Shown: positions 27,153 through 35,410, counted from the first letter of the stretch. The stretch: DNA of 64,000 nt from Chloracidobacterium sp. (GCA_016712045.1 JADJRV010000007.1:124001-188000); one strand, 5' to 3'. Notes: a model not told the origin generated them from the sequence alone. A program made the numbers and translations.

Positions 27153-29264
27153 TTAAAAGGCAGGTACGTTTTCAGGCACCGTATTTGTTACATCACTGAC
27201 GCTGTTTTCGAGAGAGGGCAGCCAGTTGCGGTGATCGTAAAGGGCCGCTTCGGCTTTGTCGCGGGTCTGAGGACGCGAGAGCAGATAGCCCTGGCCATAA
27301 TCACAGCCGAGATTTTGCAGAAGAAAAAGCTGTGCCTCGGTCTCGATGCCTTCGGCGATGACCTTTTTCTTGAGGTTTTTGGCGAGCGAGATGATCGTTT
27401 GCAGTATCTCGGAATCTTCGCCGTTTTCGCCGACTGCGGTGACAAATGAGCGGTCGATCTTTAGCGTGTCGAACGGCAGGCGGTGCAGATAGCTGAGGCT
27501 CGAATAACCTGTGCCAAAATCGTCAATGCTGAGCTGGACGCCGAGGGCTTTGAGCCGGTTGAGCACGCTGATGGTGTGTTCGGCATTTTCCATAGCGGCG
27601 CTCTCCGTGATCTCGAGCTTGAGCGACGCGGGGTCGATCTTTGAGATAGCTAGGGCATTCTCGACATCGTCGATCCTCGGGATGATCAGTCCGGATTCCT
27701 CGGCGATCGGGATAAATTTATTTGGCGGGATCTGGCCAAATTCATTGTGATGCCAGCGAAGCAATGCCTCAAAACCAAACAGCCCGCCGCTTTGCAGGTC
27801 AACCAACGGTTGGTAATGCATCGTCAGCTCGTCACGGTCGATCGCACTGCGAAGGTCGTTCTCATAGCGGACGCGTTCGAGAAACCGCTCGCGGAGATCC
27901 TTGGTAAAGACCGCAACACCGCTATTCTTCTCTTTAGCGTAATGCATCGCAATGTCAGCGTCGCGGAGGATCTCTTCGGGTGTATTGTACTCGGCGTCAC
28001 ACGGGGCAATACCGACATTTACGCTCAGGCTGATGCGGTTGCCGCTAAGGCTAAATGGCTGAGCAATGCTGTCAAATATCCGGCGAGCGACCTTTTGGGC
28101 CTTGCCGCTCGTGCCTAGGTCTTTGAGGATGATCGCAAATTCGTCTCCGCCAATGCGGGCGACCATATCCGTCGAGTTCACCATGCGGGCAAATCGTTTT
28201 GCAGCGACCATCAAAACCTTGTCGCCAAGCGTATGGCCGAGGCTGTCGTTGATGTTTTTGAACTTACGAATGTCGAGGAACAGTATCTGAAAACTCGCCT
28301 TAGGGTCGTTTTTGTAACGCTCGATCAGCTTTCGCAGGATGTCGCCGAAATGTTTGCGGTTTGGCAGATCTGTGAGCGAATCGTATAGGGCAGCGTGCTG
28401 TAGGTCTTTTTCACTTTTACGCAGAGCTTCGTTAGCAAGCTCTTCTTTTTCAAGCGAGAGAGTTAGCTGTGAGGCGTGTTTTTCGGCTTCGCGGCGGCGC
28501 TCACGCTCAACCTCAGCCTTTTCGCGTTCGGCGGATTCGGCTTGGTGCATCGCGTCGCCGACCTTATTTATCGACTGGCGATAGCCGAAATAGGCGATTG
28601 CGAGAGCGGCAAATGAGATCAGCCCTGTCACTAGATCGCCGAAATAGATGAGCTTGTAAACAATGCCGGCAAGTGCCGCTCCGACCATTTGGGTCAGCGA
28701 ACTAGAAAAACAATCGCGTTTCCAAGTTATCCAGAAACTTGATCCATCACTAGTCGATCGAATGACCGCTGCTAAAAGCGAAGAAGTCGCAAATTGCAGG
28801 ATCGCGAGACATCCGAGGGTTGAAACCAGATGGGGGGTCGTGCCCGCAACCACGGTAACAAAAGGCAATTCAGGAATATAAAGCCAAGCAAGATAGGTTA
28901 CAGATATCGCTATCGAGTTGATCGCTACATTGGTAGCGATCATTAAACGGCTGAGTTGAAAGCCTTTCGATTTGAGGTGAAGGCAGCTTGTGAGGCTTTC
29001 GAGAGCGGCAACAACTATTGCCGCGGGGCCGCCGTAATATAAAAATGCCAGAAATATTGCCGCATCCGAAAAGCTGATGGCAAAGCGGGAACCGGGCAGT
29101 TCAATGCTCATCCTCGGAGCGACGATCGTCGAAAACGCAATTACCAACAGAAATCCCCAACTGAGGGCGATCATCGGGAGATCGGCAAGCGCCGTCACGA
29201 AGCAGATCGCTCCTATGAGGACAATTGTCTGTTTGGCATATTGTGCTATAGCTTCTCGATTCAT
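27153..29264 (-). CDS. Membrane GGDEF-EAL cyclic-di-GMP signalling protein
   Basis: Possible diguanylate cyclase and/or c-di-GMP phosphodiesterase. N-terminal polytopic part with about seven to eight membrane segments (residues 1-225), a coiled-coil signalling helix rich in Glu/Arg (about 235-285), GGDEF domain with intact ARIGGDEFAII, and EAL domain with FGFEALLRWH, LEITESA and DDFGTGYSSLSYL. No R-x-x-D inhibitory site precedes the GGDEF motif. Both domains keep signature residues, so direction of activity cannot be called. I prefer ATG 29264; a GTG at 29330 adds 22 residues but lies 8 bp from a tandem GTGTTAAAC repeat. c-di-GMP usually sets the balance between motility, pili and surface attachment. 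Confidence 0.9.
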   Translation of the reverse strand: MNREAIAQYAKQTIVLIGAICFVTALADLPMIALSWGFLLVIAFSTIVAPRMSIELPGSRFAISFSDAAIFLAFLYYGGPAAIVVAALESLTSCLHLKSKGFQLSRLMIATNVAINSIAISVTYLAWLYIPELPFVTVVAGTTPHLVSTLGCLAILQFATSSLLAAVIRSTSDGSSFWITWKRDCFSSSLTQMVGAALAGIVYKLIYFGDLVTGLISFAALAIAYFGYRQSINKVGDAMHQAESAEREKAEVERERRREAEKHASQLTLSLEKEELANEALRKSEKDLQHAALYDSLTDLPNRKHFGDILRKLIERYKNDPKASFQILFLDIRKFKNINDSLGHTLGDKVLMVAAKRFARMVNSTDMVARIGGDEFAIILKDLGTSGKAQKVARRIFDSIAQPFSLSGNRISLSVNVGIAPCDAEYNTPEEILRDADIAMHYAKEKNSGVAVFTKDLRERFLERVRYENDLRSAIDRDELTMHYQPLVDLQSGGLFGFEALLRWHHNEFGQIPPNKFIPIAEESGLIIPRIDDVENALAISKIDPASLKLEITESAAMENAEHTISVLNRLKALGVQLSIDDFGTGYSSLSYLHRLPFDTLKIDRSFVTAVGENGEDSEILQTIISLAKNLKKKVIAEGIETEAQLFLLQNLGCDYGQGYLLSRPQTRDKAEAALYDHRNWLPSLENSVSDVTNTVPENVPAF

Positions 29265-29338
29265 AACGGGAGAAAACGGTGGGACGCGGGCCGTTGCAAA
29301 GCGGACATTGTGTGGGGATGAAGAATCCACCTAAGAAA

Positions 29339-29356
29339 GTTTAACACGTTTAACAC
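29339..29356 (-). promoter_or_regulatory. Tandem 9-mer GTGTTAAAC x2 upstream of the GGDEF-EAL gene
   Basis: On the minus strand GTGTTAAAC-GTGTTAAAC in direct tandem. A related AAACGTGTTAAACT sequence occurs upstream of the ABC permease gene (10611-10624). It may be a regulator site or promoter part; no consensus is recognised. Confidence 0.35.
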
Positions 29357-29604
29357 TAAAAAGCCACATAAAATAAGGACTATTTAGTAGAAAGTGGATA
29401 CTGGTTATACACCTGCAAAGTGTATAAAAAGTATGCAGTTTGGTAAGTGTAAGGAAACATATCGTTTACGGACAGCCTCGGGGTAAGTGGAAACAAAGTA
29501 TCCAGATGCGGACAATATTGGTTACGACGGATCGCTCCAAAATATTTAACCTTAATCAATTGTAATTAAAGAAGTTAGCCGATTGCGTGAGGTTGTGGCA
29601 CGCT
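29357..29604. other. AT-rich non-coding upstream region of the GIIVGD gene
   Basis: No credible gene. The stretch from 29331 to 29696 is the only gap above 300 bp in the window. It holds scattered GGATAC / GTATCC half-sites (29397-29402 and 29498-29505), a TGTATAAAAAGTATGCA tract and, at its end, a sigma-54 promoter. Sigma-54 activators bind 80-200 bp upstream, so an enhancer for PilR or a relative may lie here. Confidence 0.4.
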
Positions 29605-29621
29605 TTGGCACGCGGCTTGTA
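29605..29621 (+). promoter_or_regulatory. Sigma-54 promoter of the GIIVGD repeat gene
   Basis: TTGGCACG-CGGC-TTGTA fits the -24/-12 consensus TTGGCACG-N4-TTGC(A/T) with one mismatch at the -12 element. An overlapping partial site GTGGCACG begins 10 bp upstream (29595). The predicted start is near 29632, giving a ~65-nt leader. The pilin element at 13990-14005 has the same TTGTA deviation. Confidence 0.8.
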
Positions 29622-29696
29622 ATAGAGAGGGCAGGAAGAACAAACAAGGCGGGTTTTGAAATTTAATTAAAAAACTTTTAGGAGAAGATAAATAAA

Positions 29697-29987
29697 ATGA
29701 AAAAGACATTCACAACACTCACATTGGCTCTCGTACTTACACTCGGATCGACCTTTACATTTGCAAGCGGCGGCATCATCGTCAGCGACGCAACCGGCAT
29801 AATCGTTGGTGACAAAAATGAGCCCAAATGCAACAGCAACGAAAAAGACGGCATCATCGTCGGCGACATCGTTGGAATCATCGTTGGCGACATCTGGGGA
29901 ATCATCGTTGGTGACAAACCGGCACCTTGCTCAGAAAAAGACGGTATCATCGTGAGCGACGCTACGGGCATCATCGTCGGTGACTAA
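29697..29987 (+). CDS. Small secreted protein of seven GIIV(G/S)D repeats
   Basis: 96 residues; no known family recognised. A Sec signal peptide (MKKTFTTLTLALVLTLGSTFTFA) precedes a mature part of about 73 residues made of seven hexapeptides GIIVGD or GIIVSD, mostly at an 8-residue period: block A (GIIVSDAT-GIIVGD), a linker with one Cys (KNEPKCNSNEKD), block B (GIIVGDIV-GIIVGDIW-GIIVGD), a linker with one Cys (KPAPCSEKD) and block A again. The two linker cysteines could form one disulfide. Alternating bulky beta-branched residues with G-D turns suggests a small beta-solenoid or amyloid-like stack (inference). AGGAG at 29680-29684 is the ribosome site, a sigma-54 promoter lies upstream and a strong terminator follows, so this is a highly regulated single gene. 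Confidence 0.85.
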   Translation: MKKTFTTLTLALVLTLGSTFTFASGGIIVSDATGIIVGDKNEPKCNSNEKDGIIVGDIVGIIVGDIWGIIVGDKPAPCSEKDGIIVSDATGIIVGD

Positions 29988-30026
29988 TTAACCAACGCTT
30001 TTCCTACACCGGGAGGAACAATAAAA

Positions 30027-30060
30027 GCAGCCTTGTCGGGAAACCGACAGGCTGTTTTTA
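30027..30060 (+). terminator. Strong rho-independent terminator after the GIIVGD gene
   Basis: Stem AGCCTTGTCGG, loop GAAA, stem CCGACAGGCT (one bulged T), then GTTTTTA. Placed 40 bp after the stop codon, just before the 3' end of the convergent cysteine desulfurase gene. Confidence 0.9.
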
Positions 30061-30072
30061 ATTTGAAAGGAT

Positions 30073-31263
30073 CTATTTTTTTGGGGAGAGCGATCGGAGC
30101 GTTTCTACTGCCTTCGGGAGCATTTCGATGACTTGATCAATGTCCGCGACCGTATTGAAACGCCCGAAGCTAAAGCGGATAGCACCACGAGCGAGTTCAT
30201 CTTCGTGTCCCAAGGCTCGTATCACGGGCGATGGTTCGAGCGAACCGGACGAACAGGCCGAGCCAGTTGATACGGCGATGCCCTGCATATCAAGATTTAT
30301 CAGCAGACCCTCGCCCTCGATCGAACGAAACGAGATGTTTGAGATATTTGGTAGCCGATTTCCTCGGTCGCCGTTAAAAACGACGTCAGAGATCATTTCG
30401 CCCACTTTGCTTTCAAAACTATTTCGCAGAAGACCTAGCTCTGCCGCTGATCGTTCAAGTTCGTTCTGAGCTAACTCACAAGCAACGCCAAAAGCGACGA
30501 TGTTCGGTACAGATTCAGTGCCACCGCGTCGCTCGCGTTCTTGATGTCCGCCGAGGTTTTGCGGATGGAGCCGAACGCCGCGGCGCACGTAAAGGGCTCC
30601 GGCGCCTTTTGGCGCATATATTTTATGGGCTGAGATCGAGAGCAGGTCGCAGCCGATGGCTTCGACATCGAGCGGCATCTTTCCGGCGGCCTGGACGGCG
30701 TCGGTGTGAAACCAGATCTTTTTACCCTCGCTTTTCAATTCTCGAACTAATTTGCCGATCTCAGCGATCGGCTGGAGTGTGCCGATCTCATTGTTTGCGG
30801 CCATTACGGAGATCAGGATGGTCTCGTCGGTTATCGCTGCTCTGACGTCGTCGAGACGGACGATGCCATTTTCATAGACCGGTAAATATGTCACTGTCAC
30901 ACCCTGTTTTTCGAGGTCGTCGCAGACATTTAACACCGCTGAATGCTCAATTGCGGAGGTGATGACGTGAGGCTTGGCGGCTATGTCACCGTCACGGCTC
31001 TGTCTCGCCTCGATCAATCCACGGATGGCTAGATTATTTGCTTCTGTGCCGCCGGAGGTAAATACGATCTCGTTGGGCCGCGCGTTTATCAAAGCTGCGA
31101 CTTGATGGCGAGCCTTATCCAAAGCGGCACGGGCTTCTTGGCCATAGAAATGAATGCTAGACGCGTTGCCAAATTTAGCCATCAAATAAGGGAGCATTGC
31201 TTCGACCACGGCGGGATCGATGGGCGTTGTGGCACTGTTGTCGAGATAGACGCGGCGGAACAT
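30073..31263 (-). CDS. Cysteine desulfurase (IscS/NifS family)
   Basis: PLP-dependent enzyme that takes sulfur from cysteine for Fe-S clusters or tRNA thiolation. 396 residues: N-terminal YLDNSATTPIDPAVVEAM, the PLP lysine in SISAHKIYAPKGAGALY, and the active-site cysteine in STGSACSSGSLEPS on the long mobile loop, which marks class I (IscS/NifS). No iscU, iscA, mnmA or regulator is adjacent, so the sulfur acceptor is not shown by context. It converges on the GIIVGD gene and diverges from the radical SAM gene. ATG 31263 begins directly with the conserved MFRRVYLDN. Confidence 0.93.
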   Translation of the reverse strand: MFRRVYLDNSATTPIDPAVVEAMLPYLMAKFGNASSIHFYGQEARAALDKARHQVAALINARPNEIVFTSGGTEANNLAIRGLIEARQSRDGDIAAKPHVITSAIEHSAVLNVCDDLEKQGVTVTYLPVYENGIVRLDDVRAAITDETILISVMAANNEIGTLQPIAEIGKLVRELKSEGKKIWFHTDAVQAAGKMPLDVEAIGCDLLSISAHKIYAPKGAGALYVRRGVRLHPQNLGGHQERERRGGTESVPNIVAFGVACELAQNELERSAAELGLLRNSFESKVGEMISDVVFNGDRGNRLPNISNISFRSIEGEGLLINLDMQGIAVSTGSACSSGSLEPSPVIRALGHEDELARGAIRFSFGRFNTVADIDQVIEMLPKAVETLRSLSPKK

Positions 31264-31378
31264 ATTGTAAGTCTAACGCCTTTTGCTGTGTTGCTGAAAC
31301 AACCGCCGATGATATAAATTAGAGAATGGTTTATTGTGCCTGAAGTATGCTTGGCGAACGATAGACCGGGGATGAAAT

Positions 31379-32539
31379 ATGGATTTTGCTACAAAGGAAA
31401 TTTTCAAACGATACGCCAGTATTTTGGTCGGACGGCCGATCTCGCCGGTGTTTTTAAACATTCTGGTGACGAGCGTCTGCGACATGCGATGTACTCACTG
31501 TTTCTTTACTGAAGAGCTCGATGACAGGCCGCGCAAAAAGCTGCAGATGAAGACCGACGAGATCGCGAAGATCTCGGAAACGCTTGGTGGAAACCTCGGT
31601 GTTTTGGTGCTTGCAGGCGGCGAGCCGTTTACGCGAAAGGACCTGCCGCAGATCGTGCGTGCGTTTTACGAAAACAACAAGCTCGACTCGGTTTATCTGA
31701 TGTCGAACGGCCAGATTCATCCGCGTATTTTCCCGGACGTCGCACAGATCATGGACGAATGTCCGAATCTGAATGTCAGTGTCGCCCTCGGTATCGACGG
31801 CATGAAAGACGCTCACGAGAAAATTCGCCGCAAAGAGGGAAGTTGGGACAAGGCGATCCACACTGCCCGCACTTTGCAGCAGATGAAAAAAGAACAGTAT
31901 CCGAGGCTCGATATTCAGACGTGCACCTGCGTGATGCATTCGAATGAGGAGACGATATTTGACTGGTACGATTTCCTAAAATACGACCTCAAGCCGGACA
32001 AGGTGAATATCAACTATATTCGCCCGCCGTCAGCCGATCCGATCGAATTGCAGTTTGACCATAAGCGATATCAAAAGCTGTCGCAGATGATACTTGAGGA
32101 TACAAAAGACGCGACTCTCAAGAACAATTACGGCGGCGACTCAGGCTTTTTCAAGGCTGCGGTCGATATCTATATGCACGATATCATCGCCAAAACCAAA
32201 GAAGAGGGCAAGGCTCAGCTCAAATGTTATGCCGGCTCTGCCGGTGCGGTGATCTATGATAATGGTGCTCTGTCGTCGTGCGAAAACAAGGGCGACGTGC
32301 TGAATCTGCGTGATTACGAGTGGGATTTTCAGACCGCGTGGAAGACTGCCGAGATGAAACAACGCCGTGTCGAGGTCGCCGACGGCTGTCATTGCACACA
32401 CGAATCGAACTGTTTCTATCCTTCGCTGCCGCTAAATCCGGGCCATTTGGTCAAAATCATTAAGCTCGAGGGCCAAATGAAAAAGGCTGCTAAGAACGCG
32501 AGTTTTCTCGCCGCTAAGGAAGTTGCTCTAAAGGCATAA
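31379..32539 (+). CDS. Radical SAM protein with SPASM-like C-terminal cysteine domain
   Basis: Radical S-adenosylmethionine enzyme; substrate unknown. 386 residues. The 4Fe-4S motif is CDMRCTHC (C-x3-C-x2-C) near residue 38, followed by VLAGGEPFTRKDL. The C-terminal part has a SPASM/twitch-type cysteine array: CYAGSAGAVIYDNGALSSCE and later CHCTHESNC, implying one or two auxiliary clusters. SPASM enzymes commonly modify peptides, but members in lipid and sugar pathways (hopanoid HpnH-like and related) also exist. It is followed 15 bp later by an MGDG-synthase-like glycosyltransferase and then an SDR, so it probably takes part in making a glycolipid or another surface molecule. No small peptide substrate gene is visible nearby. 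Confidence 0.85.
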   Translation: MDFATKEIFKRYASILVGRPISPVFLNILVTSVCDMRCTHCFFTEELDDRPRKKLQMKTDEIAKISETLGGNLGVLVLAGGEPFTRKDLPQIVRAFYENNKLDSVYLMSNGQIHPRIFPDVAQIMDECPNLNVSVALGIDGMKDAHEKIRRKEGSWDKAIHTARTLQQMKKEQYPRLDIQTCTCVMHSNEETIFDWYDFLKYDLKPDKVNINYIRPPSADPIELQFDHKRYQKLSQMILEDTKDATLKNNYGGDSGFFKAAVDIYMHDIIAKTKEEGKAQLKCYAGSAGAVIYDNGALSSCENKGDVLNLRDYEWDFQTAWKTAEMKQRRVEVADGCHCTHESNCFYPSLPLNPGHLVKIIKLEGQMKKAAKNASFLAAKEVALKA

Positions 32540-32554
32540 CTATACCGCCCATAG

Positions 32555-33730
32555 ATGCAGCCTAATACACCTAAAATTCTCATTATTTCATCCGACACCG
32601 GCGGCGGGCATCGCTCTGCGGCGAAAACGATCGCTGACGGTGTCGAGAGATTTTGGAAAGGCGAGTCGGCGGTTGTCCGCACGATCAAGGCTGTTGAGGA
32701 TTCGCATCACATCACGGAAAAGCTGGTAAAGGTATACAACTGGACGCTGAAAAATAAGCAGCACTGGATGAAGTATCTCTACTGGGCGATGAACAAGATC
32801 CGCCCTGAGACGAGGGAGTTCTTTCACAAACGGTGCATTGGATACGTTCGAGGGCAGTTTGAAAAATGGTGTCCGCATATCGTTGTCAGCGTCCATCCGC
32901 TCACACAGCACATCTTTGCACGAATTCTCCGCGAACTTAATCTGATAGATCAGGTTCCGCTTGTAACTGTTGTAACTGATCCATGTTATGGATTTTGGAA
33001 GGGCTGGGCGTGCGACGACGTTTCACTGTATTTGGTGGCGAATGAAGACGCCGAGCGGCAGCTTGTCGATTACGGTATCTCGCCGGATCGGATCAAGATA
33101 TCTGGTATGCCTGTCGATCCTAAGTTTCATGAGATCGACGAAAAAGACGCTCAAAGCGCACGTCGGATCTACGGCCTCGACCCGGATAAATTTACGGTTT
33201 TTGTGAACGCCGGTTGGGTTGGCGGCGGTAATATTCCAAAGATATTCAAAGAATTTGTCCGCGGTGAACTCGACGTTCAGGCGATATTTCTTGCTGGTAA
33301 GAACGAAGAATTAAGGCTTGAGGCTGAGGAGATCGCCAAGACTGCAAAATTCCCGGTAAAGGTCATTGGTTATTCCGACGAGATCGAAAAACTGATGCAG
33401 TCGGCCAATGTAATGATCTCAAAACTTGGCGGACTGACTACGTTTGAGGCTCTGGCGTGCCGTTTACCGATAATCGCGGATGCGACCACGCCGCCGATGC
33501 CGCAAGAGGCGGGTACATCGCGGCTTATCGAGGCACGTGGTGCGGGCATTCTATTGAAACGCTCGATCGATATAGTCCCGACTATTCGTAATCTCGTGAA
33601 CAATCAAGGCGAGTATTCGCGGATGAAGATCGCAACCGCGGGGATGACGATGCCAAATTCGACCGAGTCGATCATTCGCGAGATCAACGCCTTGTGGCCA
33701 AAGGCACAAGCTGCGGCTCCGCCGGTTTGA
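32555..33730 (+). CDS. Glycosyltransferase of the MGDG synthase/MurG superfamily (GT28)
   Basis: 391 residues. The N-terminal signature ILIISSDTGGGHRSAAKTI is typical of monogalactosyldiacylglycerol synthases and processive diacylglycerol glucosyltransferases (UgtP), and the donor-binding part shows FVNAGWVGGGN, VIGYSDEIEKLMQSANVMISKLGGLTTFEAL, DATTPPMPQEAG. It should transfer a sugar from a UDP-sugar to a membrane lipid at the cytoplasmic face. Start ATG 32555 lies 15 bp behind the radical SAM gene, so both are likely co-translated from one mRNA. The acceptor could be diacylglycerol or an unusual lipid made with the radical SAM enzyme. Confidence 0.87.
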   Translation: MQPNTPKILIISSDTGGGHRSAAKTIADGVERFWKGESAVVRTIKAVEDSHHITEKLVKVYNWTLKNKQHWMKYLYWAMNKIRPETREFFHKRCIGYVRGQFEKWCPHIVVSVHPLTQHIFARILRELNLIDQVPLVTVVTDPCYGFWKGWACDDVSLYLVANEDAERQLVDYGISPDRIKISGMPVDPKFHEIDEKDAQSARRIYGLDPDKFTVFVNAGWVGGGNIPKIFKEFVRGELDVQAIFLAGKNEELRLEAEEIAKTAKFPVKVIGYSDEIEKLMQSANVMISKLGGLTTFEALACRLPIIADATTPPMPQEAGTSRLIEARGAGILLKRSIDIVPTIRNLVNNQGEYSRMKIATAGMTMPNSTESIIREINALWPKAQAAAPPV

Positions 33731-33829
33731 TCAGTCGGCAGCAGCAGCGGCAGTAAGCAGTTTTGGATTTCCACCTTTGCCTTTTTCCTTACCTACAATT
33801 AACCTTATTTCTTTGCGAGGGAAAGTATT

Positions 33830-34579
33830 TTGAGTCTTTTACTTGAAGGAAAACGTGCATTTGTTTCGGGCGGTACGCGAGGTATCGGAGCCGCGATCTG
33901 TGAGGTCTTTGCCCGCGAGGGTGCGGATGTTGCGTTTAACTACCATGCGAGCGACGATCTTGCGGACGAGGTTCGCGCAAAGATCGAGGCACATGGCCGA
34001 CGTGCACTGAGTTATAAAGTGTCCGTCACCGACCGCTACGGCATGAAGCACATCGCCCGCGAGATCAAAGATGCTTGGGGCCCGGTCAACGTTCTCGTCA
34101 ATAACGCCGCTGTGAATAAAGGCGATAATTTTGCGACGACGACTGATAAAAGCTGGGATTGGGTCGTTGATACCAATGTCGGCAGCTTGTTTGCCGTCAC
34201 CAAACCTTTTTACAAACAGATGATCCGCGAAAAAGTCGGGTCGATCCTTAATATCACCTCGGTCGGAGCTATTCGCTCTCTGCCAACCTCAGTCCACTAC
34301 GCCACGTCAAAGGCCGCGATGATCGGCTTTACTAAATGCCTGTCACGCGAAGCCGCAAATTTTGGCATTTCGGTCAACGCGATCGCGGCAGGTATCTTTG
34401 ACACCGACCTCGGCCACACTTTGCCGGAACGTTTGCTGCAAATGCACGATTTCTGGGTAGCAAAGGGCCGTGTAGGCCGTCCCGAAGAGCTTGCCGAATA
34501 CGCTGCTTTCATGGTCAGCGACCGCAACAGCTTTATGAGCGGCGAGGTCGTCATCGTTGACGGCGGAGCGATTACCTAA
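33830..34579 (+). CDS. Short-chain dehydrogenase/reductase, FabG-like
   Basis: NAD(P)-dependent oxidoreductase of 249 residues close to 3-oxoacyl-ACP reductase. Cofactor motif GGTRGIGAAI, NNAAVN, catalytic Ser in NITSVGA, and Y-x-x-x-K as YATSKAAMIGFTK, then the C-terminal SGEVVIVDGGA. The start is TTG at 33830 with GAGGGAAAG just upstream; no in-frame ATG lies nearby. A TACAAT at 33794-33799 could be its -10 box. The fab cluster at 51.8-55.3 kb has no fabG, so this gene might supply that step, but its position behind the glycosyltransferase makes a role in the same lipid pathway possible too. A palindromic repeat follows its stop codon. Confidence 0.88.
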   Translation: MSLLLEGKRAFVSGGTRGIGAAICEVFAREGADVAFNYHASDDLADEVRAKIEAHGRRALSYKVSVTDRYGMKHIAREIKDAWGPVNVLVNNAAVNKGDNFATTTDKSWDWVVDTNVGSLFAVTKPFYKQMIREKVGSILNITSVGAIRSLPTSVHYATSKAAMIGFTKCLSREAANFGISVNAIAAGIFDTDLGHTLPERLLQMHDFWVAKGRVGRPEELAEYAAFMVSDRNSFMSGEVVIVDGGAIT

Positions 34580-34585
34580 CAATTA

Positions 34586-34653
34586 CCCACGAAATACACG
34601 AAAGGCACGAAAACAAGAATTACTTATTTCGTGCCTTTTGCGTGTTTGGTGGG
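34586..34653. repeat. Dispersed palindromic repeat, copy 2
   Basis: CCCACGAAATACACGAAAGG arm at 34586-34605 continuing GCACGAAA, and its inverted partner ending at 34653 (TTTCGTGCCTTTTGCGTGTTTGGTGGG). Loop about 14 nt. Located 7 bp after the SDR stop and before the convergent SRPBCC gene. Confidence 0.85.
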
Positions 34654-34658
34654 CTAGA

Positions 34659-35144
34659 TCATTTTTCCAATTTTTCTTTGGCCCGCCCGATAAAGACTTT
34701 GATCATCTCGGTGATGCTTTTGGTCATCTCTGATGAGATTAGAGATTCGCCGGCGAGCCAGGCTAGGGAATGGAGTTCGCCGGCCTTTTTGCGGCGGAGT
34801 TCGACGGCTTGTGAGAAACGGACCATTGTCACGCCTTTTGCTTTTTCGAGGAAATCAGCGGAGTAGCGTAAGAAATTTTCGGCCTCGGTCCGCAGGGGCG
34901 ACCATTCGATCCGGTCTTCGCTGTTTTCGGCCATTTCGACGGCAAATTTTTGTAGGATATGCCCGACGACCGGCACGCTAGCTTGGACTTTCCAGTGTGC
35001 GATGCCCTTGGCGTCGGTGTGGATCTGCTCGACGCCGGGCATCATCTCTGCAAAATTTGAAATGTCAGAGAAAAATTCTCGCACCTTGTCGATGCTCGAC
35101 CTGACCTCAATATCGCTGCTATAACCCGCCTTGACTGTAAACAT
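34659..35144 (-). CDS. SRPBCC (START/Bet v1-like) family protein
   Basis: 161 residues with the hydrophobic-pocket fold used for lipid, polyketide or other ligand binding; no catalytic motif. Visible markers: EVRSSIDKVREFFSDISNFAEMMPGVEQI at the start (more than half the usual SRPBCC opening helix) and GIAHWKVQASVPVVGHILQKF, resembling cyclase/dehydrase-type and CoxG-like members. C-terminal amphipathic helix LISSEMTKSITEMIKVFIGR. It lies divergent from the small zinc-ribbon gene. Role unknown. Confidence 0.75.
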   Translation of the reverse strand: MFTVKAGYSSDIEVRSSIDKVREFFSDISNFAEMMPGVEQIHTDAKGIAHWKVQASVPVVGHILQKFAVEMAENSEDRIEWSPLRTEAENFLRYSADFLEKAKGVTMVRFSQAVELRRKKAGELHSLAWLAGESLISSEMTKSITEMIKVFIGRAKEKLEK

Positions 35145-35191
35145 ATTTTATAATATTGGGACGTAATTGTGATACGCAAAAATTATATCAA

Positions 35192-35392
35192 ATGATGCCT
35201 TCAACCGAAAAAATCTGCCCACGTTGCGCCTCGGCGCGGATGAAAGGCTGGGCCGATCTAACCGAAGAGCAGCAGATGCTTGCCCGAAAATTGCCGCTTT
35301 CTGCCGAATATCCGCTTACCGCTCGAAAACAGCATCGATTCTGCACGCGGTGCTGGTTTGAGGACGCCAAAAGGGAAAGCCATGAGGCGTAA
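35192..35392 (+). CDS. Small zinc-ribbon protein, unknown function
   Basis: 66 residues from ATG 35192 (a second ATG follows directly; an upstream TTG at 35156 is less likely). Two CxxC pairs, ICPRCASARM and FCTRCWFED, about 40 residues apart, suggest one zinc-binding site. Between them is a helical segment DLTEEQQMLARKLPLSAEYPL. I know no named family. It diverges from the SRPBCC gene and ends 64 bp before convergent glnE, with a GGACC repeat in between. Coding is supported by the cysteine spacing and by the good fit of the start. Confidence 0.6.
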   Translation: MMPSTEKICPRCASARMKGWADLTEEQQMLARKLPLSAEYPLTARKQHRFCTRCWFEDAKRESHEA

Positions 35393-35410
35393 ATATCGGG
35401 TTTTTTGATC

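Noticed and set aside
29331..29696. Possible hidden gene or riboswitch in the longest gap
   Set aside because: No ORF with a credible start and ribosome site and no conserved riboswitch core seen; promoter elements explain the space.
29678..29974. Repetitive minus-strand ORF (98 residues with TMIP/SPTM repeats) opposite the GIIVGD gene
   Set aside because: It is only the reverse complement of the repeat-coding DNA; no ribosome site, no signal peptide, and the plus-strand frame has promoter, ribosome site and terminator.
31379..32539. RiPP (peptide natural product) cluster around the radical SAM gene
   Set aside because: No short precursor-peptide ORF with a ribosome site, no RRE domain, peptidase or dedicated exporter is adjacent; the neighbours are lipid/sugar enzymes.
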